A DNA stretch of 64,000 nucleotides from an uncultured Bariatricus sp. Its GTDB lineage: Bacteria > Bacillota > Clostridia > Lachnospirales > Lachnospiraceae. The notes below the pieces were generated by a model. It was not told the origin of the DNA, searched no databases, and was given only the letters and a program-made list of their open reading frames with translations. How positions within the stretch are numbered: the stretch's first letter is position 1; each line of letters starts with the position of its first letter. Both the position numbers and the translations under genes were made by a program. Positions 52,603 to 60,549 of this stretch are shown piece by piece. The stretch spans positions 11,639 through 75,638 of the forward strand of contig CAKRFP010000010.1 in assembly GCA_934320645.1 (NCBI GenBank), given 5' to 3'.

Positions 52603-53916
52603 ATGAGTAAAATTAAAGTTGTACATTATATCAATCAGTTCTTCGCTCAGATCGGTGGAGAAGAAAAAGCTGATTATCCTGCTGAACTTCGCGTAGGCGA
52701 AATCGTTGGACCTGGACAGGCTCTGACACAGCAGTTTGGAGAAGAAGCAGAGATTGTAGCTACAATCGTTTGTGGTGACTCTTACTTCAATGAAAACCTT
52801 GACAAAGCAAAAGCTGATATTCTTGAAATGGTTAAGAGCCAGAATCCTGATATCTTCATCGCAGGACCTGCTTTCAATGCCGGACGTTATGGTGTTGCTT
52901 GCGGAACTATCTGTGATGCAGTACAGGAAGAACTCGGAATCCCTGCAGTAACTGGTATGTATGTAGAAAACCCAGGTGCTGATATGTTCAAGAACAAAGT
53001 TTATACAGTATCTACTAAGAACAGCGCAGCTGGTATGAGAGATGCAGTTAAGAAACTTGCTCCTCTTGCTCTTAAGATCGCTAAAGGCGAAAAAATCGGT
53101 GCTTCCTGTGAGGAAGGTTACATGCCGAACGGAGTTCGTGTAAACTTCTTCGAAAAAGAACGTGGATCTAAGAGAGCTGTTAAGATGCTCCTTAAGAAAC
53201 TTGCTGACAAACCGTTCGAAACAGAATATCCAATGCCATCATTTGACCGTGTTGATCCACAGCCAGCTATCAAAGATCTTAGCAAGGCTACAATCGCACT
53301 TTGTACTTCAGGCGGAATCGTTCCGAAAGGAAATCCTGACCACATCGAAAGTTCAAATGCTTCTCACTACGGTGAATATGACATCACAGGCGTTATGGAT
53401 CTTACAGAAGAAACATACGAAACAGCTCATGGTGGATATGACCCGGTATACGCTAACGAAGATGCAGACCGTGTACTTCCTGTAGACGTTATGCGTGAAT
53501 TCGAAAAAGAAGGCGTTATCGGAAAACTTCATAACAAATTCTATACAACAGTTGGTAACGGTACAGCCGTAGCTTCTGCAAAAGCTTTCGCTGAGGAATA
53601 TGCTCAGAAACTTATCGCAGACGGTGTTGACGCAGTTATCATGACCTCTACTTGAGGTACCTGTACACGTTGCGGTGCAACAATGGTAAAAGCAATTGAA
53701 GCAGCTGGACTCCCGGTAGTTCATATGTGTACAGTAACTCCGATTTCCATGACAGTTGGTGCGAACAGAATCGTTCCTACGATCGCTATTCCGCATCCAC
53801 TTGGAAATCCGGCCCTTGAAAAAGATGAAGAGTACGCTCTTCGTAAGGGACTTGTTGAAAAAGCTCTGAAAGCTCTGACAACAGAAGTAGACGGACAGAC
53901 AATTTTTGACAACTAA
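52603..53916 (+). CDS. grdB: Glycine reductase complex protein B, selenoprotein gamma subunit
   Basis: A 437-residue selenoprotein. The frame contains one in-frame TGA at 53653-53655 (residue 351), in MTST-Sec-GTCTRCGATM. The same frame continues without a break to 53916 (TEVDGQTIFDN), and the context matches GrdB selenocysteine. It attacks the GrdE-bound glycine to give Se-carboxymethyl-selenocysteine, which is passed to GrdA. A GTTGC-GGT-GCAAC hairpin (53669-53681) lies where a bacterial SECIS is expected. ATG 52603 has GGAGG 11 bases upstream; an ATG at 52585 is too close to any RBS. Standard gene callers stop at 53655. Confidence 0.96.
53653..53681 (+). promoter_or_regulatory. grdB selenocysteine codon and SECIS hairpin
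   Basis: TGA 53653-53655, then after 13 bases a perfect 5-bp stem GTTGC/GCAAC with loop GGT. Position and small GG-containing loop fit bacterial SECIS elements. Confidence 0.7.
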
Positions 53917-53964
53917 ATATAAGTTAGAAGGTCATGTAATTTTATTTAAAAAGGAGAGAACGTT

Positions 53965-54909
53965 ATGAGCAAAGTTTATGACGTGATCGTCCTGGGTGGC
54001 GGACCTGCAGGTTTATCTGCAGGTCTGTACGCAGGAAGAAGCCGTCTTTCAACACTGGTAATTGAAAAAGGAAAAGATGGTGGACAGATCGCAATTACAG
54101 ATGAAATCGAAAATTATCCTGGACAGATCGTAGAAGGGGAAAGCGGTCCTTCTCTTATCGCAAGAATGACACAGCAGTGTGAAAAATTCGGCGTTGAGAG
54201 AGCGTCAGACGTAATTAATGAAGCACATCTGGAAGGCGATATCAAAGTACTGAAGAGTGCGAAAGCCGAATATCAGGCAAAAACGGTTATCATCGCAACC
54301 GGAGCTTTTGCAAGACCGATCGGATGCAAAGGCGAAAAAGAATTCATGGGTAAGGGCGTTTCTTACTGTGCTACCTGTGATGCAAACTTCTTCGAAGATT
54401 TTGAAGTATACGTAGTAGGTGGAGGAGACTCTGCAGTAGAAGAAGCTATGTACCTTACAAAATTTGCAAGAAAAGTTACAATTATTCACAGACGTGATGA
54501 ACTTCGTGCAGCAAAATCCATTCAGGAGAAAGCATTCAAGAACGAAAAACTTCACTTTATGTGGGATACAGTTGTAGAAGAAGTCGGCGGTGACGGAATC
54601 CTTTCTGAGATGACTGTTAAGAATGTTAAAACAGGTGAACTCACTAAGATCGTAGCTGATGAAGATGACGGAATGTTCGGTGTATTCGGATTTATCGGAA
54701 CACTTCCAAACTCTAAGATCTATGAAGGAACAGGTCTTGAGATGGATGAGAGAGGATACATCCCGACAGATGCAGATATGCACACCAATATCCCAGGCGT
54801 ATTCGCAGCAGGCGATATCCGCGTTAAGAGCTTAAGACAGGTTGTTACAGCCGCTGCTGATGGAGCTATCGCAGCTACACAGGCAGAAAAGTACATTAAC
54901 GAATTATAA
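53965..54909 (+). CDS. trxB: Thioredoxin reductase
   Basis: A 314-residue FAD/NADPH enzyme. FAD-binding GGGPAGLSAGLYAGRS, redox CATC (in SYCATCDANFFED, about residues 133-136), NAD(P)-binding VVGGGDSAVEEAMYL and the C-terminal FAD motif GVFAAGDIRVKSLRQVVTA. It reduces the thioredoxin encoded next, which in turn re-reduces GrdA. AAAGGAGAG precedes the ATG. It sits between grdB and trxA. Confidence 0.95.
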   Translation: MSKVYDVIVLGGGPAGLSAGLYAGRSRLSTLVIEKGKDGGQIAITDEIENYPGQIVEGESGPSLIARMTQQCEKFGVERASDVINEAHLEGDIKVLKSAKAEYQAKTVIIATGAFARPIGCKGEKEFMGKGVSYCATCDANFFEDFEVYVVGGGDSAVEEAMYLTKFARKVTIIHRRDELRAAKSIQEKAFKNEKLHFMWDTVVEEVGGDGILSEMTVKNVKTGELTKIVADEDDGMFGVFGFIGTLPNSKIYEGTGLEMDERGYIPTDADMHTNIPGVFAAGDIRVKSLRQVVTAAADGAIAATQAEKYINEL

Positions 54910-54946
54910 GAACACACTATTTAATAGAGTGAGGAGGACATTTGAC

Positions 54947-55264
54947 ATGTTAGAAGTAGATAAGAAAACATTTGAAGACGAAGTCTTAAAAGCAGAAGGT
55001 TATGTATTCGTAGATTTCTTTGGTGATGGATGCGTTCCATGCCAGGCTCTGATGCCGTTCGTACATGAAATGGCAGACAAATACGGAGATAAGATCAAAT
55101 TTACATCTCTGAATACAACAAAAGCTCGTCGTCTTGCTATCGGACAGAAGATCCTTGGTCTTCCGGTTATGGCTATTTACAAAGATGGCGAAAAAGTTGA
55201 AGAAGTAGTAAAAGACGATGCTACACAGGAAAGCATCGAAGCAATGATTAAGAAATATATCTAA
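54947..55264 (+). CDS. trxA: Glycine-reductase-type thioredoxin (GCVPC active site)
   Basis: A 105-residue thioredoxin fold: FVDFFGDGCVPCQALMPF holds the redox pair CVPC in place of the usual WCGPC; the cis-Pro is in GLPVMAIYKDGE. This variant motif is typical of thioredoxins linked to glycine, sarcosine and betaine reductases. It passes electrons from trxB to the selenoprotein GrdA after acetyl phosphate release. GAGGAGG precedes ATG 54947; the frame extends upstream into trxB without an RBS. Confidence 0.95.
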   Translation: MLEVDKKTFEDEVLKAEGYVFVDFFGDGCVPCQALMPFVHEMADKYGDKIKFTSLNTTKARRLAIGQKILGLPVMAIYKDGEKVEEVVKDDATQESIEAMIKKYI

Positions 55265-55285
55265 TCATTAAACCAATTTAATTCG

Positions 55286-55326
55286 GTGAGCCGCGCACAG
55301 GCGGCAAGAGCTGTCTGTGTGCTCAC
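55286..55326 (+). other. Intercistronic hairpin between trxA and grdA
   Basis: GTGAGC (55286-55291) pairs with GCTCAC (55321-55326), and GCACAG with CTGTGT inside, giving an imperfect 41-base hairpin without a T tail. It may be a processing or stabilising structure. A TATAAT at 55331-55336 follows but has no recognisable -35. Confidence 0.5.
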
Positions 55327-55402
55327 AATATATAATCGCGTAAAGCGTGTAAAACTATTAACAAAACAAAATTTTAAAAGAAAGGAAGGAGGAAAAGACA
55401 TC

Positions 55403-55876
55403 ATGGCAATTTTAAAAGATAAAAAAGTTGTTATCATCGGTGACCGTGACGGTGTACCGGGACCAGCAATCGCAGAATGCGTTAAGACAGCTGGCGGAGA
55501 TGTAGTTTTTTCTTCAACAGAATGTTTCGTCTGAACTAGCGCAGGCGCAATGGATCTGGAGAATCAGAAAAGGGTAAAAGAATTTGCTGAGGAGTACGGC
55601 CCGGAAAACGTAGTCGTAATCGTAGGCGCAGCTGAGGGAGAAGCAGCAGGACTTGCTGCAGAAACCGTTACAGCAGGAGACCCGACATTCGCAGGTCCGT
55701 TGACAGGGGTCCAGCTTGGACTCACGACTTATCATGTATGTGAACCAGAGTTAAAAGAAGAATTTGACCCGGCTGTTTACGATGAACAGGTAGGCATGAT
55801 GGAAATGGTGCTTGATGTTGATGATATCGTAGACGAAATGTCAGCAATCCGCGACGAATATTGCAAATACCTCTAA
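55403..55876 (+). CDS. grdA: Glycine reductase complex protein A (selenoprotein)
   Basis: A 157-residue selenoprotein carrier. In-frame TGA at 55532-55534 encodes selenocysteine 44 in TECFV-Sec-TSAGAMDLE, the exact GrdA context and position. The frame then continues to YCKYL at 55876. GrdA accepts the carboxymethyl group as a selenoether from GrdB and, with GrdCD, yields acetyl phosphate; thioredoxin re-reduces it. N-terminal VVIIGDRDGVPGPAIAECVK is typical. AAGGAAGGAGG precedes ATG 55403. A GCGC-AG-GCGC mini-stem (55539-55548) lies just after the TGA. Confidence 0.97.
55532..55548 (+). promoter_or_regulatory. grdA selenocysteine codon and adjacent SECIS-like stem
   Basis: TGA 55532-55534 followed after 4 bases by GCGC-AG-GCGC. 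The pairing is close to the codon and the loop is small, so the exact SECIS fold needs modelling. Confidence 0.55.
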
Positions 55877-55922
55877 GATAAAGAGGGGTATACCTTCAAA
55901 GCGGAATATCTGAGATAGAGGT

Positions 55923-55955
55923 ACAGGCGGCAGGATTCTTCCTGCCGCCTGTTTT
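55923..55955 (+). terminator. Strong terminator between grdA and grdC
   Basis: ACAGGCGGCAGGA (55923-55935) and TCCTGCCGCCTGT (55940-55952) form a perfect 13-bp stem with loop TTCT, followed by TTT. It lies inside the grd gene set. Confidence 0.88.
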
Positions 55956-56171
55956 ATTGCCAGGCATATTGGGAACATGCTGGTATTGCATTAGTGAATT
56001 GCCTAGCAGATCAGAAATGTGCCAGTGATACATTTCTGATGAAAGCTTGTTTAGCGCATTCTGCCAAAATTCTTTTGAATTCAGGACAGGTAGATTATAC
56101 GCGCATATCACGGAGAAATGAATGATGGTGACATTCGCAGAAAAGAATGTCAGGAAAGGTGGAAACCAGCG
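55956..56171 (+). other. grdC leader with two hairpins
   Basis: A region without a gene. ATCAGAAATGT (56010-56020) and ACATTTCTGAT (56030-56040) are a perfect 11-bp stem. GACATTC (56130-56136) and GAATGTC (56145-56151) form a second stem just before the AAAGGTGG ribosome site. A TATACG lies near 56096-56101, but I find no convincing -35, so whether grdC has its own promoter is unresolved. Confidence 0.5.
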
Positions 56172-57710
56172 ATGAACAGTGTAATTAAAGGAGCAGGATA
56201 TGTACTCGTACATACCCCGGAAATGGTAGTTTACAACGGAACAACACAGACAACAGAAAGAGTTGTTAATCCGGAATCAGAATATTTAAAAGAACTTAGA
56301 GATCATCTTCGGTCATATGAAACATGTGTAAATTATTGGCCGAATCAGGTATATATTGGAAATGCAACACCGGACGACCTTACCCAGGTTGAATTTCCTT
56401 ACTACGATAAAGTAAAAGAAGGCGCAGAGCGTTACGGAAAATACGGTGAGATCATGCCGGAAGACGAATTCCTTCTTTTAGCTCAGGCTTGCGACATGTT
56501 CGAAGTTGTTATGCTTGAGAAAGGATTTGTAGCAGCTACAAAAGAAAAATTTGCAGCAGATCCGATCATCACAGACGATATCGTAGAAAAAGTAATCGAA
56601 GGATTCGAAATCTCAGAAATCGAACACTTTGTAAATGAAGAGCATGCTGAAGGTCTGTATCATGAAAACAAACTGGTAGGCTGTGTAAAGAGAGCGCATG
56701 ACATTGATGCAAACCTTTCAGCTCATGTTATGCATGAAAACATTATGAGTAAGGCATCCAGCGTGCTCGCCCTCCTCTATGGTGTAAGAAATGCAGGAAT
56801 CGAAAAGACAGACGTTGAGTATGTCATCGACTGTGCAGAAGAAGCTTGTGGTGATATGAACCAGCGTGGTGGTGGTAACTTCGCAAAAGCAGCAGCTGAA
56901 GTTGCAGGACTTCTGAACGCAACAGGTTCTGACTCACGTGGATTCTGTGCCGGACCATCTCACGCACTGATCGAAGCAGCAGCTCTCGTAAAATCAGGCG
57001 CATACAAATGTGTAGCTGTAACAGCTGGTGGTTGTACAGCAAAACTTGGTATGAACGGTAAAGACCATGTAAAGAAAGGCCTTCCGATCCTGGAAGACTG
57101 CCTTGGCGGATTCTGTGTAATCATCGCAGAAAATGATGGCGTAAACCCGGAAATCAACCTGGATATCCTTGGACGCCATACAGTAGGAACAGGAAGTGCT
57201 CCGCAGAACGTAATCGGAAGCCTTGTAGCTGATCCACTGGAAAGAGCAGGACTTAAGATCACAGATATCGATAAATTCTCTCCGGAAATGCAGAATCCGG
57301 ATATCACAAAACCAGCAGGAGCCGGTGATGTACCGCTTGCTAACTACAAGATGATCGCAGCTCTCGCAGTTAAGAGAGGCGAACTTGACAGAAAAGAACT
57401 TGCAAGCTTCGCAGGAGAACACGGACTGACAGGATGGGCACCGACTCAGGGACATATTCCTTCAGGTGTACCGTACATCGGATTTGCAAGAGAAGATATC
57501 CTTGCAGGAAAGATCAATAAAGCCATGATCATCGGAAAAGGAAGTCTGTTCCTTGGACGTATGACCAACCTCTTCGACGGTGTATCTTTCGTAATCCAGG
57601 CAAACACTGGAGCAGAAGATAACAGCGGTGTATCAGAAGAAGAAGTAAAAGGACTGATCGCAAAAGCAATGAAAGATTTTGCAGCATCATTAATGGCAAC
57701 AGAAGAATAA
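56172..57710 (+). CDS. grdC: Glycine reductase complex protein C, beta subunit
   Basis: A 512-residue protein of the glycine/sarcosine/betaine reductase component C, with a thiolase/FabH-like fold: GAGYVLVHTPEMVVYNGTTQ at the N terminus, a central GSDSRGFCAGPSHALIEAA with a conserved Cys, and TQGHIPSGVPYIGFAREDI and GKGSLFLGRMTNLFDG near the end. With GrdD it takes the acetyl group from GrdA and releases acetyl phosphate. AAAGGTGG precedes ATG 56172; an in-frame ATG at 56118 lies upstream of a hairpin and lacks a good RBS. It ends 18 bases before grdD. Confidence 0.95.
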   Translation: MNSVIKGAGYVLVHTPEMVVYNGTTQTTERVVNPESEYLKELRDHLRSYETCVNYWPNQVYIGNATPDDLTQVEFPYYDKVKEGAERYGKYGEIMPEDEFLLLAQACDMFEVVMLEKGFVAATKEKFAADPIITDDIVEKVIEGFEISEIEHFVNEEHAEGLYHENKLVGCVKRAHDIDANLSAHVMHENIMSKASSVLALLYGVRNAGIEKTDVEYVIDCAEEACGDMNQRGGGNFAKAAAEVAGLLNATGSDSRGFCAGPSHALIEAAALVKSGAYKCVAVTAGGCTAKLGMNGKDHVKKGLPILEDCLGGFCVIIAENDGVNPEINLDILGRHTVGTGSAPQNVIGSLVADPLERAGLKITDIDKFSPEMQNPDITKPAGAGDVPLANYKMIAALAVKRGELDRKELASFAGEHGLTGWAPTQGHIPSGVPYIGFAREDILAGKINKAMIIGKGSLFLGRMTNLFDGVSFVIQANTGAEDNSGVSEEEVKGLIAKAMKDFAASLMATEE

Positions 57711-57728
57711 GAAAGGTGGACAAACAAA

Positions 57729-58883
57729 ATGGCAAATGGAATTGAAAGAATGATTGCCGACACCTTTATGGAGATGGCGCAGGGACTGGAGACAGGAAGC
57801 TTCGGAAAGCGCCCGAAAGTTGCACTGACCGGAATGGGAAGCGAACATGGAGAAGAAAACTCTATGGCAGCGGCAATTGAAGCGGCAAAAGACGGAATTG
57901 ATGTATATTATATCGGAACATTAGAAGCAGAAGGCGTAACGACTGTCAAAGTGGCTAACGATGAAGAAGGTCATGATAAGATGGAAGAAATGCTGAAGAA
58001 TGGAGAAGTAGATGCAGCAGTAACTATGCACTTCCCATTCCCGATCGGTGTATCTACAGTAGGACGCTGCGTTACACCGGCAACTGCAAAAGAAATGTTC
58101 ATCGCTAATACAACAGGAACATCCAGCACAGACCGTATTGAAGGAATGATCAAAAATGCGATCTACGGAATCATCGCTGCAAAAGCTTGCGGCAAAAAGA
58201 ATCCGACAGTTGGTATCCTGAATGTAGACGGTGCACGTCAGACAGAAAAAGCTCTGAAGAAACTGCAGGAGAACGGATATCCGATCGAATTTGCAGAATC
58301 AGGAAGAGCAGACGGCGGATGCGTTATGAGAGGAAATGACGTTCTCCAGGCATCACCGGATATCATGGTAACTGATTCCCTGACCGGAAATATCATGGTA
58401 AAAATGCTTTCTTCTTTCACAACAGGCGGAAGCTTTGAAGCTACAGGATTTGGATATGGACCAGGAATCGGAGAAGGATATGAACAGCTCGTTATGATCG
58501 TATCCAGAGCATCCGGAGCACCGGTTATCGCAAATGCAATCCGCTACGCAGCACAGCTGGTAAGAGGAAAAGTATTTGAAGTAGCAAAAGAAGAATTTGC
58601 AGCTGTTAAGAAAGCTGGATTAAAAGAAATCCTCGATGAGCACAAAGCTTCTCAGAAACCGGCAGCAGCTGAAGAAGAAGTAAAAGAGCCACCGAAGGAA
58701 ATCGTTACAGCACAGATCCCTGGAATTGAAGTTATGGATCTGGAAGACGCAGTCAAAGTACTGTGGAAACTCGGCATTTACGCAGAAAGCGGAATGGGAT
58801 GCACAGGACCGATTATCCGTGTATCAGACGCAAACCTCGCAAAAGCTGAGGAAGAACTGAAAAAGAGCGGATATATTAACTAA
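57729..58883 (+). CDS. grdD: Glycine reductase complex protein C, alpha subunit
   Basis: A 384-residue FapA/PlsX-like fold subunit that forms the acetyl-thioester and phosphorolyses it to acetyl phosphate. VALTGMGSEHGEENSMAAAI near the start, GRCVTPATAKEMF with Cys114, and the C-terminal AESGMGCTGPIIRVSDA with Cys358; family enzymes use a Cys in each of these regions. A lysine/glutamate-rich linker (HKASQKPAAAEEEVKEPPKE) separates the C-terminal domain. GAAAGGTGG precedes the ATG. Last gene of the grd set, with a strong terminator. Confidence 0.94.
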   Translation: MANGIERMIADTFMEMAQGLETGSFGKRPKVALTGMGSEHGEENSMAAAIEAAKDGIDVYYIGTLEAEGVTTVKVANDEEGHDKMEEMLKNGEVDAAVTMHFPFPIGVSTVGRCVTPATAKEMFIANTTGTSSTDRIEGMIKNAIYGIIAAKACGKKNPTVGILNVDGARQTEKALKKLQENGYPIEFAESGRADGGCVMRGNDVLQASPDIMVTDSLTGNIMVKMLSSFTTGGSFEATGFGYGPGIGEGYEQLVMIVSRASGAPVIANAIRYAAQLVRGKVFEVAKEEFAAVKKAGLKEILDEHKASQKPAAAEEEVKEPPKEIVTAQIPGIEVMDLEDAVKVLWKLGIYAESGMGCTGPIIRVSDANLAKAEEELKKSGYIN

Positions 58884-58927
58884 TAAAATCTGCCTTTTTA
58901 TAAACACTCTCACTCTAATTCAGGAAG

Positions 58928-58963
58928 AAAGGCTTTCTGGTCGTAAGACCGGAAAGCCTTTTT
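58928..58963 (+). terminator. Terminator of grdCD
   Basis: AAAGGCTTTCTGGTC (58928-58942) pairs with GACCGGAAAGCCTTT (58947-58961) with one wobble and loop GTAA, followed by T. Confidence 0.92.
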
Positions 58964-59038
58964 CCGTGCAGAAAAATAGAATAAAAACCTGTTTTTTGAG
59001 AAAAAATTGTACTGCTTCGTGTACGAAAAAAATTTTGG

Positions 59039-59067
59039 TTGATTTTTAGAATAGGAAATAGTATCAT
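59039..59067 (+). promoter_or_regulatory. Promoter of the threonine/serine exporter pair
   Basis: TTGATT (59039-59044), 17-base spacer, TATCAT (59062-59067), about 39 bases before the first start codon. Confidence 0.7.
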
Positions 59068-59105
59068 GACAGTTATAAATCCGAAAAGATGAGAGGGCAA
59101 GGGTC

Positions 59106-59867
59106 ATGGATACACAATTATTACTTAGAACTGCAATGCTTGCAGGCGAAATGATGCTGCGAAGCGGGGCAGAAACGTATCGCGTGGAAGATACCATGCA
59201 TCATATACTAAAGACAGCGGATCATATTGAGATGGCAGAAGTTCTGGTGATCATGACAGGAATTTCTGCAACGATCAAGCTGGAGAATGAAAAAGCAGTT
59301 ACCGTTACAAAGCGTGTAGAAGAGCGCGATACGAATCTGAAGCTTGTTGTCGATGTAAACGAGATTTCCAGACAGTATTGTGGAAATGATCTGACGCTCG
59401 AACAGGCTTATGAGAAGCTTTCAAAGTTAAAACAGTACGAATTCAGCCGCCAGAAAACCAATCTGGCGATGATGGGAGTCGGTGTGGGCTTTACGATCTT
59501 TTTCGGAGGATCGCTTGCTGATACCGGAGCGGCGATCGTTGTGGGACTTTTTCTTGTGGCGTTTGTATCAGCAGGACAGGATCTTAAATTTCATCCTTTT
59601 ATTCAGGATATTTTCGCAGGTTTTGGCGTTGCATTTGCCTGCTGCCTGTTAAAACAAGGGCTGAGAGACCAGATGAATATGGATACCGTTATGATCGGAA
59701 GTTTTATGCCATTAGTACCCGGAATGGCGATCACCAATGCCGTCAGGGATACCTTAAGAGGGGATTATCTTTCCGGCGGAGCAAGAGTGATGGAAGCTTT
59801 TTTAAAAGCCCTCGGAATTGCACTTGGAATTGGTATCGGGCTGGCGCTTTGCGCGAAGATCTTTTAA
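59106..59867 (+). CDS. Threonine/serine exporter, N-terminal (ThrE_1) half
   Basis: A 253-residue protein. The soluble N-terminal part has LAGEMMLRSGAETYRVEDTM and RVEERDTNLKLVVDVNEISR (family hallmarks). Four or five hydrophobic segments follow (about residues 115-250), with GSFMPLVPGMAITNAVRDTL. It exports threonine or serine from the cytoplasm together with the small ThrE_2 protein encoded 19 bases downstream. Start ATG 59106 has GAGAGGG 9 bases upstream. Placed just after the grd operon; serine and threonine can both be converted to glycine, so a link is possible but unproven. Confidence 0.88.
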   Translation: MDTQLLLRTAMLAGEMMLRSGAETYRVEDTMHHILKTADHIEMAEVLVIMTGISATIKLENEKAVTVTKRVEERDTNLKLVVDVNEISRQYCGNDLTLEQAYEKLSKLKQYEFSRQKTNLAMMGVGVGFTIFFGGSLADTGAAIVVGLFLVAFVSAGQDLKFHPFIQDIFAGFGVAFACCLLKQGLRDQMNMDTVMIGSFMPLVPGMAITNAVRDTLRGDYLSGGARVMEAFLKALGIALGIGIGLALCAKIF

Positions 59868-59886
59868 CAGGAAGGAGAATACAAAA

Positions 59887-60411
59887 ATGAACAGTGTAGT
59901 TTTGGAAATGATTATTCGGGTATTTGGAGCATTTTTGTCCATTTACAGTTTTGCAGTTCTCCTTCAGGTTCCGCGGCGTTTTGTCCTGCAGGCGGGTGTT
60001 GTCGGTGCAATTGGTGGGTTCGTTTATCTGCTTGCGATACATTTTGACAGGGGAGATGTGATGGCATCTCTGTATTCTGCGGTTGCTGCGGCGATCGTGT
60101 CGCATATTTTTGCGAGAATCTATAAGACACCGGTTACATTGTTCCTGATTGCCGGAGTATTACCGACGGTGCCTGGAAATGGAATGTACCAGACTGTTCA
60201 TTATCTGATTGATGGAAACGAGGCAATGTCCGGATTTTACCTGATCCAGACACTGGAGATCGCGGGTGTGATCTCGCTTGCAATCTTTGTTGTGGATACT
60301 TTCTTCCAGGCGTTCCAGAAGAGTGAGTGGAAGCAGAATTCCATGAAGTATGTCCGGAAGATCGTTCCGGGAGCAGAGGAATCACAAAATACGGACAAAC
60401 CGGAAAAATAG
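59887..60411 (+). CDS. Threonine/serine exporter, C-terminal (ThrE_2) half
   Basis: A 174-residue membrane protein with four or five hydrophobic segments and the block LFLIAGVLPTVPGNGMYQTV (about residue 95). It is the usual small partner of ThrE_1 proteins, here as a separate gene 19 bases after it. AAGGAGAA precedes ATG 59887; the frame extends upstream into the previous gene without an RBS. The hydrophilic C-terminal tail (EESQNTDKPEK) is cytoplasmic or exposed. Confidence 0.87.
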   Translation: MNSVVLEMIIRVFGAFLSIYSFAVLLQVPRRFVLQAGVVGAIGGFVYLLAIHFDRGDVMASLYSAVAAAIVSHIFARIYKTPVTLFLIAGVLPTVPGNGMYQTVHYLIDGNEAMSGFYLIQTLEIAGVISLAIFVVDTFFQAFQKSEWKQNSMKYVRKIVPGAEESQNTDKPEK

Positions 60412-60425
60412 TAGCCGCGGAGTGC

Positions 60426-60454
60426 TTGAAGTAAAAATGGGAATGTGTTAGTAT
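60426..60454 (+). promoter_or_regulatory. Promoter of gltX
   Basis: TTGAAG (60426-60431), 17-base spacer, TAGTAT (60449-60454). The leader of about 90 bases has no T-box. Confidence 0.55.
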
Positions 60455-60549
60455 TATGAAGATGAACATATATTTGAATGTCATAGAGAACTGGGAAAGT
60501 TTACTTTCGCAGTGAGAATAAAACAGAAGTTAAAGAGAGGGACACTAAG

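Noticed and set aside
53653..53655. Premature stop or frameshift in grdB
   Set aside because: The frame is unbroken on both sides, and the sequence context is the GrdB selenocysteine site.
55532..55534. Premature stop in grdA
   Set aside because: Residue 44 with CFV before and TSAGAMDLE after is the GrdA selenocysteine; not a mutation.
60412..60549. T-box leader for gltX
   Set aside because: No T-box core sequence or terminator/antiterminator pair in the short leader.
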